From: Fidelibacterota bacterium
GTDB lineage: Bacteria; Fidelibacterota; Marinisomatia; Marinisomatales; SCKK01
Assembly (NCBI GenBank): GCA_022562455.1
Contig: JADFPG010000009.1
Location: 1 to 38,013, forward strand
Reading direction: 5' to 3'
Length of the DNA stretch: 38,013 nucleotides
A program made the translations under genes and the position numbers. Below the pieces are notes generated by a model that did no database searches, was not told where the DNA came from, and saw only the letters and a program-made list of their open reading frames with translations. Positions 16,530 through 24,866 of this stretch are shown here, one piece after another; the stretch's first letter is position 1, and every line of letters begins with the position of its first letter.

Positions 16530-17510
16530 ATGCATCGAAAACGTATTTTAAGTGGCATACAACCATCCGGGAATCTCCACCTGGGGAATTATTTTGGTAT
16601 GATGAAACGGATGATTGAATACCAGGAGACAAACGAGCTTTTCTGCTTCTTAGTGAATTATCATGCGATAACCACTATCACCAATAGTGAATTACTCAGG
16701 CAGAACACTTTTAAGGCTGCCTGTGATTTTCTTGCTCTGGGATTGGATCCTGATAAGGCAATTTTCTGGGTTCAAAGTGACGTCCCTGAAGTAACGGAAT
16801 TGACCTGGTTGTTGAATAATACCACAAGCATTGGACTTTTGGAAAGAGCCCATTCATACAAAGATAAAATAGCAAAAGGATTTAGACCAAACCATGGTCT
16901 GTTCAGCTATCCGGTGTTAATGGCGGCTGATATTTTGCTCTTTGGAGGAGAAGCCGTTCCTGTAGGGAAAGACCAAAAACAACACTTAGAGATTACACGG
17001 GATATTGCTATCCGTTTTAACAAAACTTTTGGCGAAACATTCATCATTCCGGAATCACTTATTGAAAATGACACGGGTCTCATTCCTGGTATCGATGGAC
17101 AGAAAATGTCCAAGTCATATAAAAATACCATCGAAATTTTTTGTGAGAAGGATGTACTTGCCAAAAAAGTGATGAGTATTATCACCGACAAAACACCCAT
17201 AGATGAGCCCAAGGAGACGGAAAACAGCACCCTGTTTCAGGTTTATTCTCTGTTTCTTAATGATGAAGATAAAAAGGAATTGGAAGACCGATTTCGTACA
17301 CCTGGTTTGGAATATGGTAAAGTAAAAAAGGAGCTTATTGAAATTATTTGGAATTATTTTAATCCCTATCGGATTAAACGAGAGGAGCTGTTAAATGATA
17401 AATTTTATGTTGTAAAAATTTTAAAAGAAGGGGCTGAAAAAGCACGGAGTGTTGGTAAGTCCTTCCTGGAATTGGCGAGGAAAAATGTTGGGCTAAACTA
17501 TCAGGAATAA
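16530..17510 (+). CDS. trpS: Tryptophanyl-tRNA synthetase
   Basis: Charges tRNA-Trp with tryptophan using ATP. The 326-residue product is the compact bacterial length and has the class I signatures: the HIGH equivalent SGNLHLGNYFG near residues 12-22 and KMSKS at 192-196 (GQKMSKSYKN). The conserved LLERAHSYKDK and MAADILLF segments are also present. Its TAA overlaps the scpA ATG by one base (TAATG), so it heads a tightly coupled trpS-scpA-scpB operon. No clear Shine-Dalgarno is seen at the ATG. Confidence 0.97.
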   Translation: MHRKRILSGIQPSGNLHLGNYFGMMKRMIEYQETNELFCFLVNYHAITTITNSELLRQNTFKAACDFLALGLDPDKAIFWVQSDVPEVTELTWLLNNTTSIGLLERAHSYKDKIAKGFRPNHGLFSYPVLMAADILLFGGEAVPVGKDQKQHLEITRDIAIRFNKTFGETFIIPESLIENDTGLIPGIDGQKMSKSYKNTIEIFCEKDVLAKKVMSIITDKTPIDEPKETENSTLFQVYSLFLNDEDKKELEDRFRTPGLEYGKVKKELIEIIWNYFNPYRIKREELLNDKFYVVKILKEGAEKARSVGKSFLELARKNVGLNYQE

Positions 17511-18229
17511 TGCAATACGAAGTTCAATTAAATAATTTCCAGGGTCCTCTTGATTTGCTTCTGTTTTTCATTCGCAGGGATGAGATTGATATCATGGATA
17601 TACCCATTGCCAGCATCACACAAGAATATTTAGAGTATATGGAAGCTCTACAAACTTTGAATGTAGCGATTGCAGGAGAGTTTATAGTGATGGCTGCAAC
17701 CTTGATGAGAATTAAGGCTAAAATGCTGCTCCCGAAGATTCATGGTGAGGAGGATGAAGATTTTGAAGACCCAAGGACAGAATTGATGCATCGGTTATTG
17801 GAATATCAGCGATTTAAAGTTGCCTCGGGAAATTTAGGCTTGATGTTAGAGACACATAGCAATCAATTCCCGAGGTCTGTCTCTTTGAATTATGATAATT
17901 CAGAGGGCGATGCGACCTATTATCTTGAGGAAGTTTCGCTTTTCAACTTGGTGCAACTTTTCAAAAACCTAATAGAAAACCTTCCCCCGGTAATTGAGTT
18001 AATAACAGCCCGAGAGGAGATTCACGTCAGAGAACAAATTGCCTTTATACTGTCAAAGTTTGTTGAAAAAAATCGATATTTGTTTTCTGAATTATTCCCT
18101 TTCTTCAAAACAAAGCAGGAAGTAATCACAGCATTTTTGGCTATTCTTGAGATGATAAAGTCAAAACAGATTCAGGTATTACAAAAGGGGGTATTTGGGG
18201 AGATTGTATTAGAACGATCTGAAGCATAG
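17510..18229 (+). CDS. scpA: Segregation and condensation protein ScpA
   Basis: ScpA is the kleisin subunit of the SMC-ScpAB condensin that compacts and separates sister chromosomes. The 239-residue product shows the family N-terminal block (FQGPLDLLLFFIRRDEIDIM, DIPIASITQEYLEYM). A variable acidic linker and a C-terminal winged-helix segment (VTFLAILEMIKSK-like) follow. It overlaps trpS and scpB by one base each. The SMC subunit itself is not in the window. Confidence 0.96.
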   Translation: MQYEVQLNNFQGPLDLLLFFIRRDEIDIMDIPIASITQEYLEYMEALQTLNVAIAGEFIVMAATLMRIKAKMLLPKIHGEEDEDFEDPRTELMHRLLEYQRFKVASGNLGLMLETHSNQFPRSVSLNYDNSEGDATYYLEEVSLFNLVQLFKNLIENLPPVIELITAREEIHVREQIAFILSKFVEKNRYLFSELFPFFKTKQEVITAFLAILEMIKSKQIQVLQKGVFGEIVLERSEA

Positions 18230-18780
18230 TGGAAAAAAATTCTTTACATAAAGAAGAACTTAGAATTGTGGAAGCCCTGTTGTTTTCTTCCAGCGAGCCT
18301 CTAACTCAGAAAAGAATTGACCTCTGTTTCGACAATAATGCTCCTCTACTTTCGGAGGTAATTCCTGAACTGATTGAGGGATATAATGGGGAAACCCATT
18401 CGTTTACCATCGAAAAAGTAGCGGGTGGATATCGCCTTATTACAAAATCAAAGTATGAACCATGGGTCAAACGCCTTCATAATCGTGCAGGAAAAACTAA
18501 ACTATCTCCGGCTGCCTTGGAGGTTTTGGCCGTGATTGCTTATAAAGCGCCTGTTACCAGAGTGGAAATTGAAAGTATACGTGGTGTAAACAGCGGGGGA
18601 GTGATCAAAACGTTGATAGAAAAAAACCTGCTTAGGATAAAAGGTCGAGCCAAAGGTCCTGGCAGGGCTTTGTTGTATACCGTAACGGATACATTTCTAA
18701 TTTCTTTTGGACTTGATCAATTATCTGATCTGCCTAAACTTAGAGAAATATCAGACCTTGAAAAAGAACTTCTTCCATAG
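18229..18780 (+). CDS. scpB: Segregation and condensation protein ScpB
   Basis: ScpB is the winged-helix accessory subunit of the SMC condensin. The 183-residue product starts at GTG 18229, overlapping the scpA stop (TAGTG). It carries the signatures IVEALLFSSSEPLT, LSPAALEVLAVIAYKAPVTR, VEIESIRGVNSGGVIKTL and LGDP-equivalent KGRAKGPGRALLY. It completes the ScpAB pair. The downstream 184 bp before rluB holds palindromes only. Confidence 0.96.
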   Translation: MEKNSLHKEELRIVEALLFSSSEPLTQKRIDLCFDNNAPLLSEVIPELIEGYNGETHSFTIEKVAGGYRLITKSKYEPWVKRLHNRAGKTKLSPAALEVLAVIAYKAPVTRVEIESIRGVNSGGVIKTLIEKNLLRIKGRAKGPGRALLYTVTDTFLISFGLDQLSDLPKLREISDLEKELLP

Positions 18781-18815
18781 AAGATTCGTTAGAATCGAGG
18801 GTAATGAAACATTCA

Positions 18816-18940
18816 TCCCGACCCCCCCGACAAGTCGGGGTCGGGGGGACAAACCTGCCCGACTGAACATATGGTCAGGCGGGGCAGGCAATTTCCTCTA
18901 CTCCCCCGATACGCTCCTTCGTCGCTACGGGGCAGGCCTG
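18816..18940. repeat. Cluster of three GC-rich hairpins
   Basis: Within an A+T-rich genome this spacer is strikingly GC-rich. It has a CCCGAC/GTCGGG stem with runs of C and G (about 18818-18848). A second stem is CCTGCCCGACTGA facing TCAGGCGGGGCAGG (18854-18888), nearly the same as the hairpin inside the element at 9105-9263. A CCCCGAT ... TACGGGG stem lies at about 18904-18931. An 84-codon open frame crosses the region but is not credible as a gene. Confidence 0.65.
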
Positions 18941-18964
18941 CTCAAAGCTATTTTCAGGTGAAAA

Positions 18965-19684
18965 ATGCGTCTTAATAAATTTTTAGCGAAAGCAGGAATA
19001 GCATCCAGAAGAAAAAGCGAAGAAATAGTTAAGGCAGGGAGAGTTCAAATCAACGGTATCCTGGTTAATGATCCATATGTTATTATTGATACTAACGACG
19101 ATGTTGTATTGGATGGAAAGCCTCTTCTTTCTTCTGTAGAAAGAGTTGTCATTTTGTTAAACAAGCCCCCAGGAGTTATCTCAACAGTATCCGATACTCA
19201 CCAGCGACCTACTGTGATGGATCTGATTCAATATGATGGTAGGTTGTTCACTGTGGGGCGTTTGGATAAAGATACAACCGGAGCACTTCTTTTGACCAAT
19301 GATGGGGATTTAGCGTATAAACTTACTCATCCAAAGTTTGAGATTCAAAAAATCTATGAAGTTTCGATTGATAGACCATTAATGAAAGAAGACGGAGAAA
19401 GAATTGAGAGGGGAATCGATATTGGAGATGGAGAAACGGGGATAGCAACTGTTTTAAAAACAAGGGAAATCGATAATAAAAACGGGGTAAGATGTTGTGT
19501 AACAATTTGTCTCCATCATGGGAAAAAACGTGAAATCCGACGAATGTTCTTAGCCCTGGAGTACCAAGTTTTCAGACTCAAAAGGGTCGAGTTTGCAGGA
19601 ATAGGGGTAAAGGGATTACCGGAGGGAAAATGGAGAGAATTGTCTTTACAGGAAGTAAATATGCTGGTACCTGAGTCCCTCTAA
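18965..19684 (+). CDS. rluB: RluB/RsuA-family 23S rRNA pseudouridine synthase
   Basis: Isomerises a uridine in rRNA; RluB acts on 23S rRNA near position 2605. The 239-residue product has an N-terminal S4 RNA-binding domain (MRLNKFLAKAGIASRRKSEE) and the catalytic motif GRLDKDTTGALLLTNDG with D101. KREIRRMF is conserved near the end. RluB, RluE and RluF are close relatives, but position between scpB and cmk matches rluB in many genomes. Confidence 0.92.
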   Translation: MRLNKFLAKAGIASRRKSEEIVKAGRVQINGILVNDPYVIIDTNDDVVLDGKPLLSSVERVVILLNKPPGVISTVSDTHQRPTVMDLIQYDGRLFTVGRLDKDTTGALLLTNDGDLAYKLTHPKFEIQKIYEVSIDRPLMKEDGERIERGIDIGDGETGIATVLKTREIDNKNGVRCCVTICLHHGKKREIRRMFLALEYQVFRLKRVEFAGIGVKGLPEGKWRELSLQEVNMLVPESL

Positions 19685-19986
19685 ACCACATTTGTAAAAA
19701 GTAATGTTTCAGTCATGGGTAGAAAGTATAGTTGCAAAAGACCCAAAAACCAAGAGCCAAGAACCAAACATTTTTTATTTATCGACGATTCATACAATCT
19801 TGGTTCTTGGGATTTGGAACTTGGTTCTTCATGCGTTTACCATTAATTGAGGGATTTCGTTAAAAAGGAATAACACGTTGGCTTTCACTTATTGGTTAAT
19901 TAAATTTTCAGGCTATTTGAAAGGTAGATTTTCAATTTTCATATGGGGTCTTTTTCTCTATGCATTATTGTAGAGTTTTTTAACAA
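19685..19986. repeat. Spacer with word-type inverted repeat
   Basis: The spacer has no gene. Its main content is an inverted repeat with arms at 19750-19767 (CCAAGAGCCAAGAACCAA) and 19800-19817. An extra TTGGTTCTT follows at 19821-19829. The arms consist of near-tandem repeats of one 6-7 base word, as in the spacers at 7053 and 28925 but with a different word. A promoter for cmk-rpsA probably lies between 19840 and 19986, but no good match stands out. Confidence 0.6.
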
Positions 19987-20658
19987 ATGATTATTGCGAT
20001 TGATGGGCCTGCTGCTTCTGGTAAAAGTACTACTGCATTGGGTGTGGCTCAAGTATTGGGGATTCGATACCTTGATACGGGTGCCATGTATCGAGCTGTA
20101 ACGTTGGCTGTGATCAGAGAAAAAGTAGATTTGAGTAATGTGAAGAGTGTCGATGCGTGTCTTTCCCATATTGAATTATCATTGAAATTTGAAAATTCTA
20201 AGGCTCATGTTTTCCTGGGAGATGAGGATGTTACGGAGGTAATTAGAGGGATTGAAGTGACACGGACCGTGAGTGCTGTCAGTGCTTTACCTTCGGTTAG
20301 ACGAAAAATGGTTTCTCTCCAGCGAAAGATCGCGTGGCAAGGGGATACCATCGTTGAAGGAAGAGATATTGGTACGGTTGTATTTCCTAATGCTGATTTC
20401 AAGTTTTTCATCGTTGCAGATTATGAAACACGAGGAGAGAGGCGTTTGAATGACATAAAAAAGATGGGAATTGATCTGTCTACCGAGGAGATAATTAAGG
20501 ACCTTAAAAGAAGGGACAAAATAGATTCTAGCCGAATGCATTCTCCACTCACTAAGGCAGAGGATGCAATTGAAATTGACACTTCGGGGATGACGTTAGA
20601 GGAACAAATAGGACTCATTATCGAAACGGTCAAAAAAGGAGAAAAAGGAGGAAAGTAA
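19987..20658 (+). CDS. cmk: Cytidylate kinase
   Basis: Phosphorylates CMP and dCMP with ATP. The 223-residue product has the P-loop GPAASGKST at residues 7-15, the substrate-binding RYLDTGAMYRAVT, and VEGRDIGTVVFP, with normal family length. It ends 6 bp before rpsA, a classical cmk-rpsA pair. The preceding bases have no strong Shine-Dalgarno. Confidence 0.97.
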   Translation: MIIAIDGPAASGKSTTALGVAQVLGIRYLDTGAMYRAVTLAVIREKVDLSNVKSVDACLSHIELSLKFENSKAHVFLGDEDVTEVIRGIEVTRTVSAVSALPSVRRKMVSLQRKIAWQGDTIVEGRDIGTVVFPNADFKFFIVADYETRGERRLNDIKKMGIDLSTEEIIKDLKRRDKIDSSRMHSPLTKAEDAIEIDTSGMTLEEQIGLIIETVKKGEKGGK

Positions 20659-20664
20659 TAGTTA

Positions 20665-22596
20665 ATGACTGACGAAAAAGTCGAAATCAAAGAAAAAATC
20701 GAAAAGGTTGAAGCTTCCGTTACAGAAGTAAAGGAAGAAGAGAAACAGGATTTATCATCTTTACCTGAAATTGAAGATAATGGAGAAGTCATTGTTATAG
20801 ACTATCTGGATGACAATCTTTTTGACGATGTAGTAGAACTTTCAATCGATCAGATGAGAGAGGATGAAAAAGCAGAGGATAAAGTTTCATCAGATATTTT
20901 AGAGCAATATAATCAATCCATATCTGATATAGCCCAACATCAAATTATTCAGGGTCGTGTGATTGGCCATAACGAAAAAGAAATTATCTTTGATATTGGA
21001 TTTAAATCTGAGGGAATAGTCCATCGTTCTGAATATGCTGGGATGGAAATCCCGGAAATTGGGGAGATGGTGGAAGTATATCTTGAGAAGATGGAAGATG
21101 AAAATGGTCAGACAATCTTGTCTAGGGAGAAAGCAGAATGGTTGGGTACCTGGAATCGCCTTACTGATCTTTATGAAAGTGGTGAGACGATTGTCGGGAA
21201 AATAGTTCGAAGAATAAAAGGTGGTATGGTTGTTGAAATTGACAGCATTCAAGCGTTTCTGCCCGGATCACAATTAGATGTTCACCCTGTTCAGGACTTC
21301 GACCAATATATTGGGCAGGAGATGGAATTCAAGGTTGTAAAAGTTAACAGATTGAGGAAAAATATTGTATTGTCTCGTAAGGCTCTTTTAGAGGATAGCC
21401 TCAAAGAACAACGTGAATCCTTATTACAGGATATCGAAGTTGGTCAAATACTGGAAGGTAGAGCAAAAAATATAACTGACTTTGGAGTTTTTATCGACCT
21501 TGGGGGAGTTGATGGTCTTCTTCATATAACAGATTTATCATGGGGACGGGTGAATCACCCATCTGAATTGGTTAAAGTAGGAGAAACCCTCAATGTGAAG
21601 GTGATTGATTATGATTCAGAAAGAAAACGAATATCTTTGGGACTAAAACAGTTGACTCCCCATCCATGGGAAAGTGTCCCTGAAAAATATCCGGTTGATA
21701 CTATCATTAACGGTAAAGTAGTAAGTATGACGAACTATGGCGCCTTCCTGGAGATTGAAAAGGGCGTTGAAGGGTTGGTACATATTTCAGAAATGTCATG
21801 GGTTCATAATATACATCATCCCTCAGAAGTTGTGAAACTTGGTGACAATATCGAGGCAAAGGTTTTAAGTGTCAACAGTGAGGAGAGAAAAATTGCTCTT
21901 GGATTCAAGCAACTTCAACCGGATCCGTGGGAAAGTGTTGAAGAAAAATTTCCTATTGGATCAATCCATAAAGGTGTTGTCAGAAATCTTACACAATTTG
22001 GAGCTTTTGTTGAACTTGCGAAGGGTGTCGATGGTCTTATTCATGTATCCGATCTCTCCTGGACGAAAGTAGTAAAACATCCGAGGGATTTCCTGAAGAG
22101 AGACGAAGAAGTTGAAGTAAAAATTCTCGATTTATCCAAGGAGAGCAGACGGATTTCTTTAGGACTTAGGCAACTTACAGAAGATCCCTGGCCGGAAATT
22201 ACTGAAAGATTTAAAGCCGGATCTATTGTATCGGGGAAAGTGATCAGGGTTTTGGAAAAAGGAATTATTATTCAGCTTGAGATGGATGTGGAAGGAATCA
22301 TTCCTTCCAGATCATTGCCAAGAAAAGACCGCCAGGAAATATTGAACCGATATATGGAAGGTAGCATGGCTGAAGGAAAGGTTAAAGACGTTAGGCCTGA
22401 TGATAAGAAAGTCATTCTTAGTGCTGTAAATATTCCTGAAGCTAAAGTTGACAGCCAGCTGGCTGAGGATTCCCAATTAGAAGAAAAAGCTGAATCGTCT
22501 TCACAAATTAAAGTAGAAAATCCAGAGAATGATGATAACCCTGACGAGAGTGTAGTAGAAGACAATATTCAGTCAGAAGAAAATAATAAAGATTAA
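20665..22596 (+). CDS. rpsA: 30S ribosomal protein S1
   Basis: S1 binds mRNA leaders and helps load them on the 30S subunit. The 643-residue protein has an acidic, low-complexity N-terminal extension (about 1-90). Six S1 repeats follow at about 92-158, 172-240, 259-328, 345-415, 430-502 and 515-585; repeats 3-5 carry the strongest signatures (GVFIDLGGVDGLLHITDLSW and its variants). A Glu/Asp/Ser-rich tail ends it. The 90-residue acidic N-terminal extension is longer than in E. coli S1. Organisation with cmk is conventional. Confidence 0.96.
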   Translation: MTDEKVEIKEKIEKVEASVTEVKEEEKQDLSSLPEIEDNGEVIVIDYLDDNLFDDVVELSIDQMREDEKAEDKVSSDILEQYNQSISDIAQHQIIQGRVIGHNEKEIIFDIGFKSEGIVHRSEYAGMEIPEIGEMVEVYLEKMEDENGQTILSREKAEWLGTWNRLTDLYESGETIVGKIVRRIKGGMVVEIDSIQAFLPGSQLDVHPVQDFDQYIGQEMEFKVVKVNRLRKNIVLSRKALLEDSLKEQRESLLQDIEVGQILEGRAKNITDFGVFIDLGGVDGLLHITDLSWGRVNHPSELVKVGETLNVKVIDYDSERKRISLGLKQLTPHPWESVPEKYPVDTIINGKVVSMTNYGAFLEIEKGVEGLVHISEMSWVHNIHHPSEVVKLGDNIEAKVLSVNSEERKIALGFKQLQPDPWESVEEKFPIGSIHKGVVRNLTQFGAFVELAKGVDGLIHVSDLSWTKVVKHPRDFLKRDEEVEVKILDLSKESRRISLGLRQLTEDPWPEITERFKAGSIVSGKVIRVLEKGIIIQLEMDVEGIIPSRSLPRKDRQEILNRYMEGSMAEGKVKDVRPDDKKVILSAVNIPEAKVDSQLAEDSQLEEKAESSSQIKVENPENDDNPDESVVEDNIQSEENNKD

Positions 22597-22606
22597 CATA
22601 CTAATC

Positions 22607-22864
22607 TGAACACGATATGTGTTCACAGTATTAATAAGAACATAGCTTCAACCCGTCCGTCAGCTGACGGATCCCTTTGGGATAGGGGCTCTCCGTGGGA
22701 GTCCTTCGTGACCTATGGAGCAAATTTCTTAAAAAGACTAAGTCCCGAAACTTCGGTATGAGGAGTAAAGGAGCTGGGGTGGATATGAATTACGAATTAT
22801 CCCGAAATTTCGGGACTCACACGGAGAAATTCGCTGCCTGACCCCGATTTAATCGGGGCAGGCA
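22607..22864. repeat. Spacer packed with palindromes
   Basis: The rpsA-ybbR spacer has no gene. It contains TGAACAC/GTGTTCA (22607-22613, 22619-22625), the perfect palindrome CCGTCAGCTGACGG (22657-22670), AGTCCCGAAA (22741-22750) facing TTTCGGGACT (22808-22817), the overlapping palindrome CCCGAAATTTCGGG (22801-22814), and TGCCTG-A-CCCCGAT facing ATCGGGG-CAGGCA (22835-22864). The last belongs to the CCTGCC/GGCAGG set seen at 16331 and 18854. The first hairpin may act after rpsA, but it lacks a T run. Confidence 0.7.
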
Positions 22865-22887
22865 ATACAGATATATAGAGAAAAGTC

Positions 22888-23871
22888 ATGAAGCTTTCTG
22901 ACCTTCGCGGCATTTTAGAAAAAGGGCACTTCCAGGTGTGGACTGGCGCCATTTTTTTCGCAATTATACTTTGGTTATTTGTTATATCTGAACACAAATA
23001 TACTTATATCGTGGAAGTTCCAATCGAAGTCAGAAACATAAAAGAAGGTAAAACTCTGAGTGCAGAAGTAGTCCCTACTGCTGATGTGAAATTTAGGGCA
23101 ACAGGTCGAGCATTTTTTAAAACACTGTTACTCAAATCGATTTCTGATTTTAAGCTGGTACTTGATCTTGAACGAATCAGAACAGAATACGATTTTTATC
23201 TCAATGATTATTTTGATAAATACGCTGAAAAAATTGTCATCCCGCCTGGATTTGAATTGGACTATATTGAAGTTGTTCGACCGGATTCTATTCATATCTC
23301 GTTAGATGATTATATGATTAAGCCGGTGATGGTTAAGATTAATGTGGAAGTTCAACCAGCTCCCAATTACATCCAGGTGGGAGAATTAAGTTATTCACCT
23401 AAACGAATCGATTTAAAAGGACCCAAAGAAATCATTCGCAGTGTGAATGAGGTAGAAACAAACTTTAAAAGCTTCCCCGATTTACAGGCTCCTATTAGGG
23501 AATTAATCCCATTGAATATTGACTTTCCCCGGGTGGTAGAGGCTTCACACCCTGCAATCGAAATCTTTGCCGATATACAGAGTATTGGTGAAAGAATCAT
23601 CTTCGAAGTACCTGTAAAAGTGATTAATAAATTAGAGGAATATCAAGTATTTCCGACTCCTTCTACCGTGTCGTTAACGGTGATTGGAGGCGTAGAATAT
23701 ATTGCAAACCTTAAGCCTGACGATATTGAAGTCATTGTAGATTTCAGGTCACAGTGGGAAATAAACAAATATTATTATAAACCGACAGTGATCGTACCCA
23801 ACGATGTTATAGAATGGAGAGACCTTTCTCCTAAAAATATCGAACTCTCAGTTACTCGCATTCGTCGGTGA
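22888..23871 (+). CDS. YbbR-domain membrane-anchored protein
   Basis: The 327-residue product has a single N-terminal membrane anchor (about 18-35, AIFFAIILWLFVIS) followed by tandem YbbR-like beta domains facing the periplasm. YbbR proteins (CdaR in Firmicutes) often regulate the membrane diadenylate cyclase CdaA. Here no cdaA precedes it; the upstream spacer holds only palindromes. It overlaps tsaD by 4 nt (GTGA), indicating coupled translation. Function beyond the domain assignment is unknown. Confidence 0.82.
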   Translation: MKLSDLRGILEKGHFQVWTGAIFFAIILWLFVISEHKYTYIVEVPIEVRNIKEGKTLSAEVVPTADVKFRATGRAFFKTLLLKSISDFKLVLDLERIRTEYDFYLNDYFDKYAEKIVIPPGFELDYIEVVRPDSIHISLDDYMIKPVMVKINVEVQPAPNYIQVGELSYSPKRIDLKGPKEIIRSVNEVETNFKSFPDLQAPIRELIPLNIDFPRVVEASHPAIEIFADIQSIGERIIFEVPVKVINKLEEYQVFPTPSTVSLTVIGGVEYIANLKPDDIEVIVDFRSQWEINKYYYKPTVIVPNDVIEWRDLSPKNIELSVTRIRR

Positions 23872-24863
23872 CGATTTTAAGCATTGAAACCTCCTGCGAT
23901 GAAACGGCAGCTGCCGTTTGTCAAGATAGGAAGATACTTTCTTCTACAATCTTATCTCAAAGTATACATACAATGTTTGGTGGTGTTGTTCCGGAAATTG
24001 CGTCAAGGGAACACGAAAAGTGGCTTTCTCTTGTTGTTAAAAATGCACTCAGTGAATCAGGCGTGAGCATGAATGAATTGGATGGAGTTGCCGTGACCAG
24101 GGGACCGGGGTTGATGGGGGCCTTGTTAACAGGCGTCAGTTTTGCCATGGGATTTTCTCAAGGACTCAGTATACCATGTATCGGAATTAACCATATTGAG
24201 GCTCACATATTTTCGAACTTTATTGATTATCCGGAGTTAAAATACCCGTTTATTTGTCTATTGGTTTCGGGTGGACATACTCAAATATGGCTGGTTAATG
24301 CGTTGGGTAATTATGAATTATTAGGTGAAACCAGAGATGATGCTGCAGGAGAGGCTTTTGATAAAGGCGCAAGGATTTTAGGTTTGGGTTATCCAGGTGG
24401 ACCCGCAATCGAAAAAATATCGAGGAATGGAGATGAAGATGCTATTGCGTTTCCTCAAGCTTTTATAAAAAAAGAGGGTATTGAATTTAGTTTTAGTGGG
24501 TTAAAAACTTCATTGTTGAATTATGTATCTAAACAAGGAAAAGAACGAGTGAATAGTAGAATTTCCGATATTGCTGCCAGCTACCAAAAAGCAATAATTA
24601 ATGTATTAATATCAAAGTTGAAACAGGCTATTGATTTGACCGGCGTAAAAATTTCAGTTATAGCAGGTGGAGTAGCTGCTAATAAAAGGTTAAGAGAATT
24701 TGCCAAAAAAGAATTATCCAATTTTCATATTTTGTTTCCCGACTTATCCTTATGTACAGATAATGCCGCAATGATTGCTTTTTTAGCAGAAGAATATCTT
24801 AGGGAAAATACCGCATCCCCAATTTATCTTGATGCAGTTCCCAACCTGAGACTGGTAGGATAG
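23868..24863 (+). CDS. tsaD: tRNA threonylcarbamoyladenosine transferase TsaD
   Basis: Catalytic subunit that, with TsaB and TsaE, transfers the threonylcarbamoyl group to A37 of ANN-decoding tRNAs. The 331-residue product starts at GTG 23868 inside the YbbR stop and reads MTILSIETSCDETAAAV. It has the metal-binding HxEAH (INHIEAHIFSNF), LVSGGHTQIW and the C-terminal CTDNAAMIAF. Length and motifs are complete. The next gene begins 3 bp after its stop. Confidence 0.97.
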   Translation: MTILSIETSCDETAAAVCQDRKILSSTILSQSIHTMFGGVVPEIASREHEKWLSLVVKNALSESGVSMNELDGVAVTRGPGLMGALLTGVSFAMGFSQGLSIPCIGINHIEAHIFSNFIDYPELKYPFICLLVSGGHTQIWLVNALGNYELLGETRDDAAGEAFDKGARILGLGYPGGPAIEKISRNGDEDAIAFPQAFIKKEGIEFSFSGLKTSLLNYVSKQGKERVNSRISDIAASYQKAIINVLISKLKQAIDLTGVKISVIAGGVAANKRLREFAKKELSNFHILFPDLSLCTDNAAMIAFLAEEYLRENTASPIYLDAVPNLRLVG

Positions 24864-24866
24864 TTT

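Noticed and set aside
18707-18961. Open frame of 84 codons across the scpB end and the following spacer
   Set aside because: Its first part is out of frame with scpB and the rest is translation of GC-rich hairpins; no family match or good ribosome-binding site.
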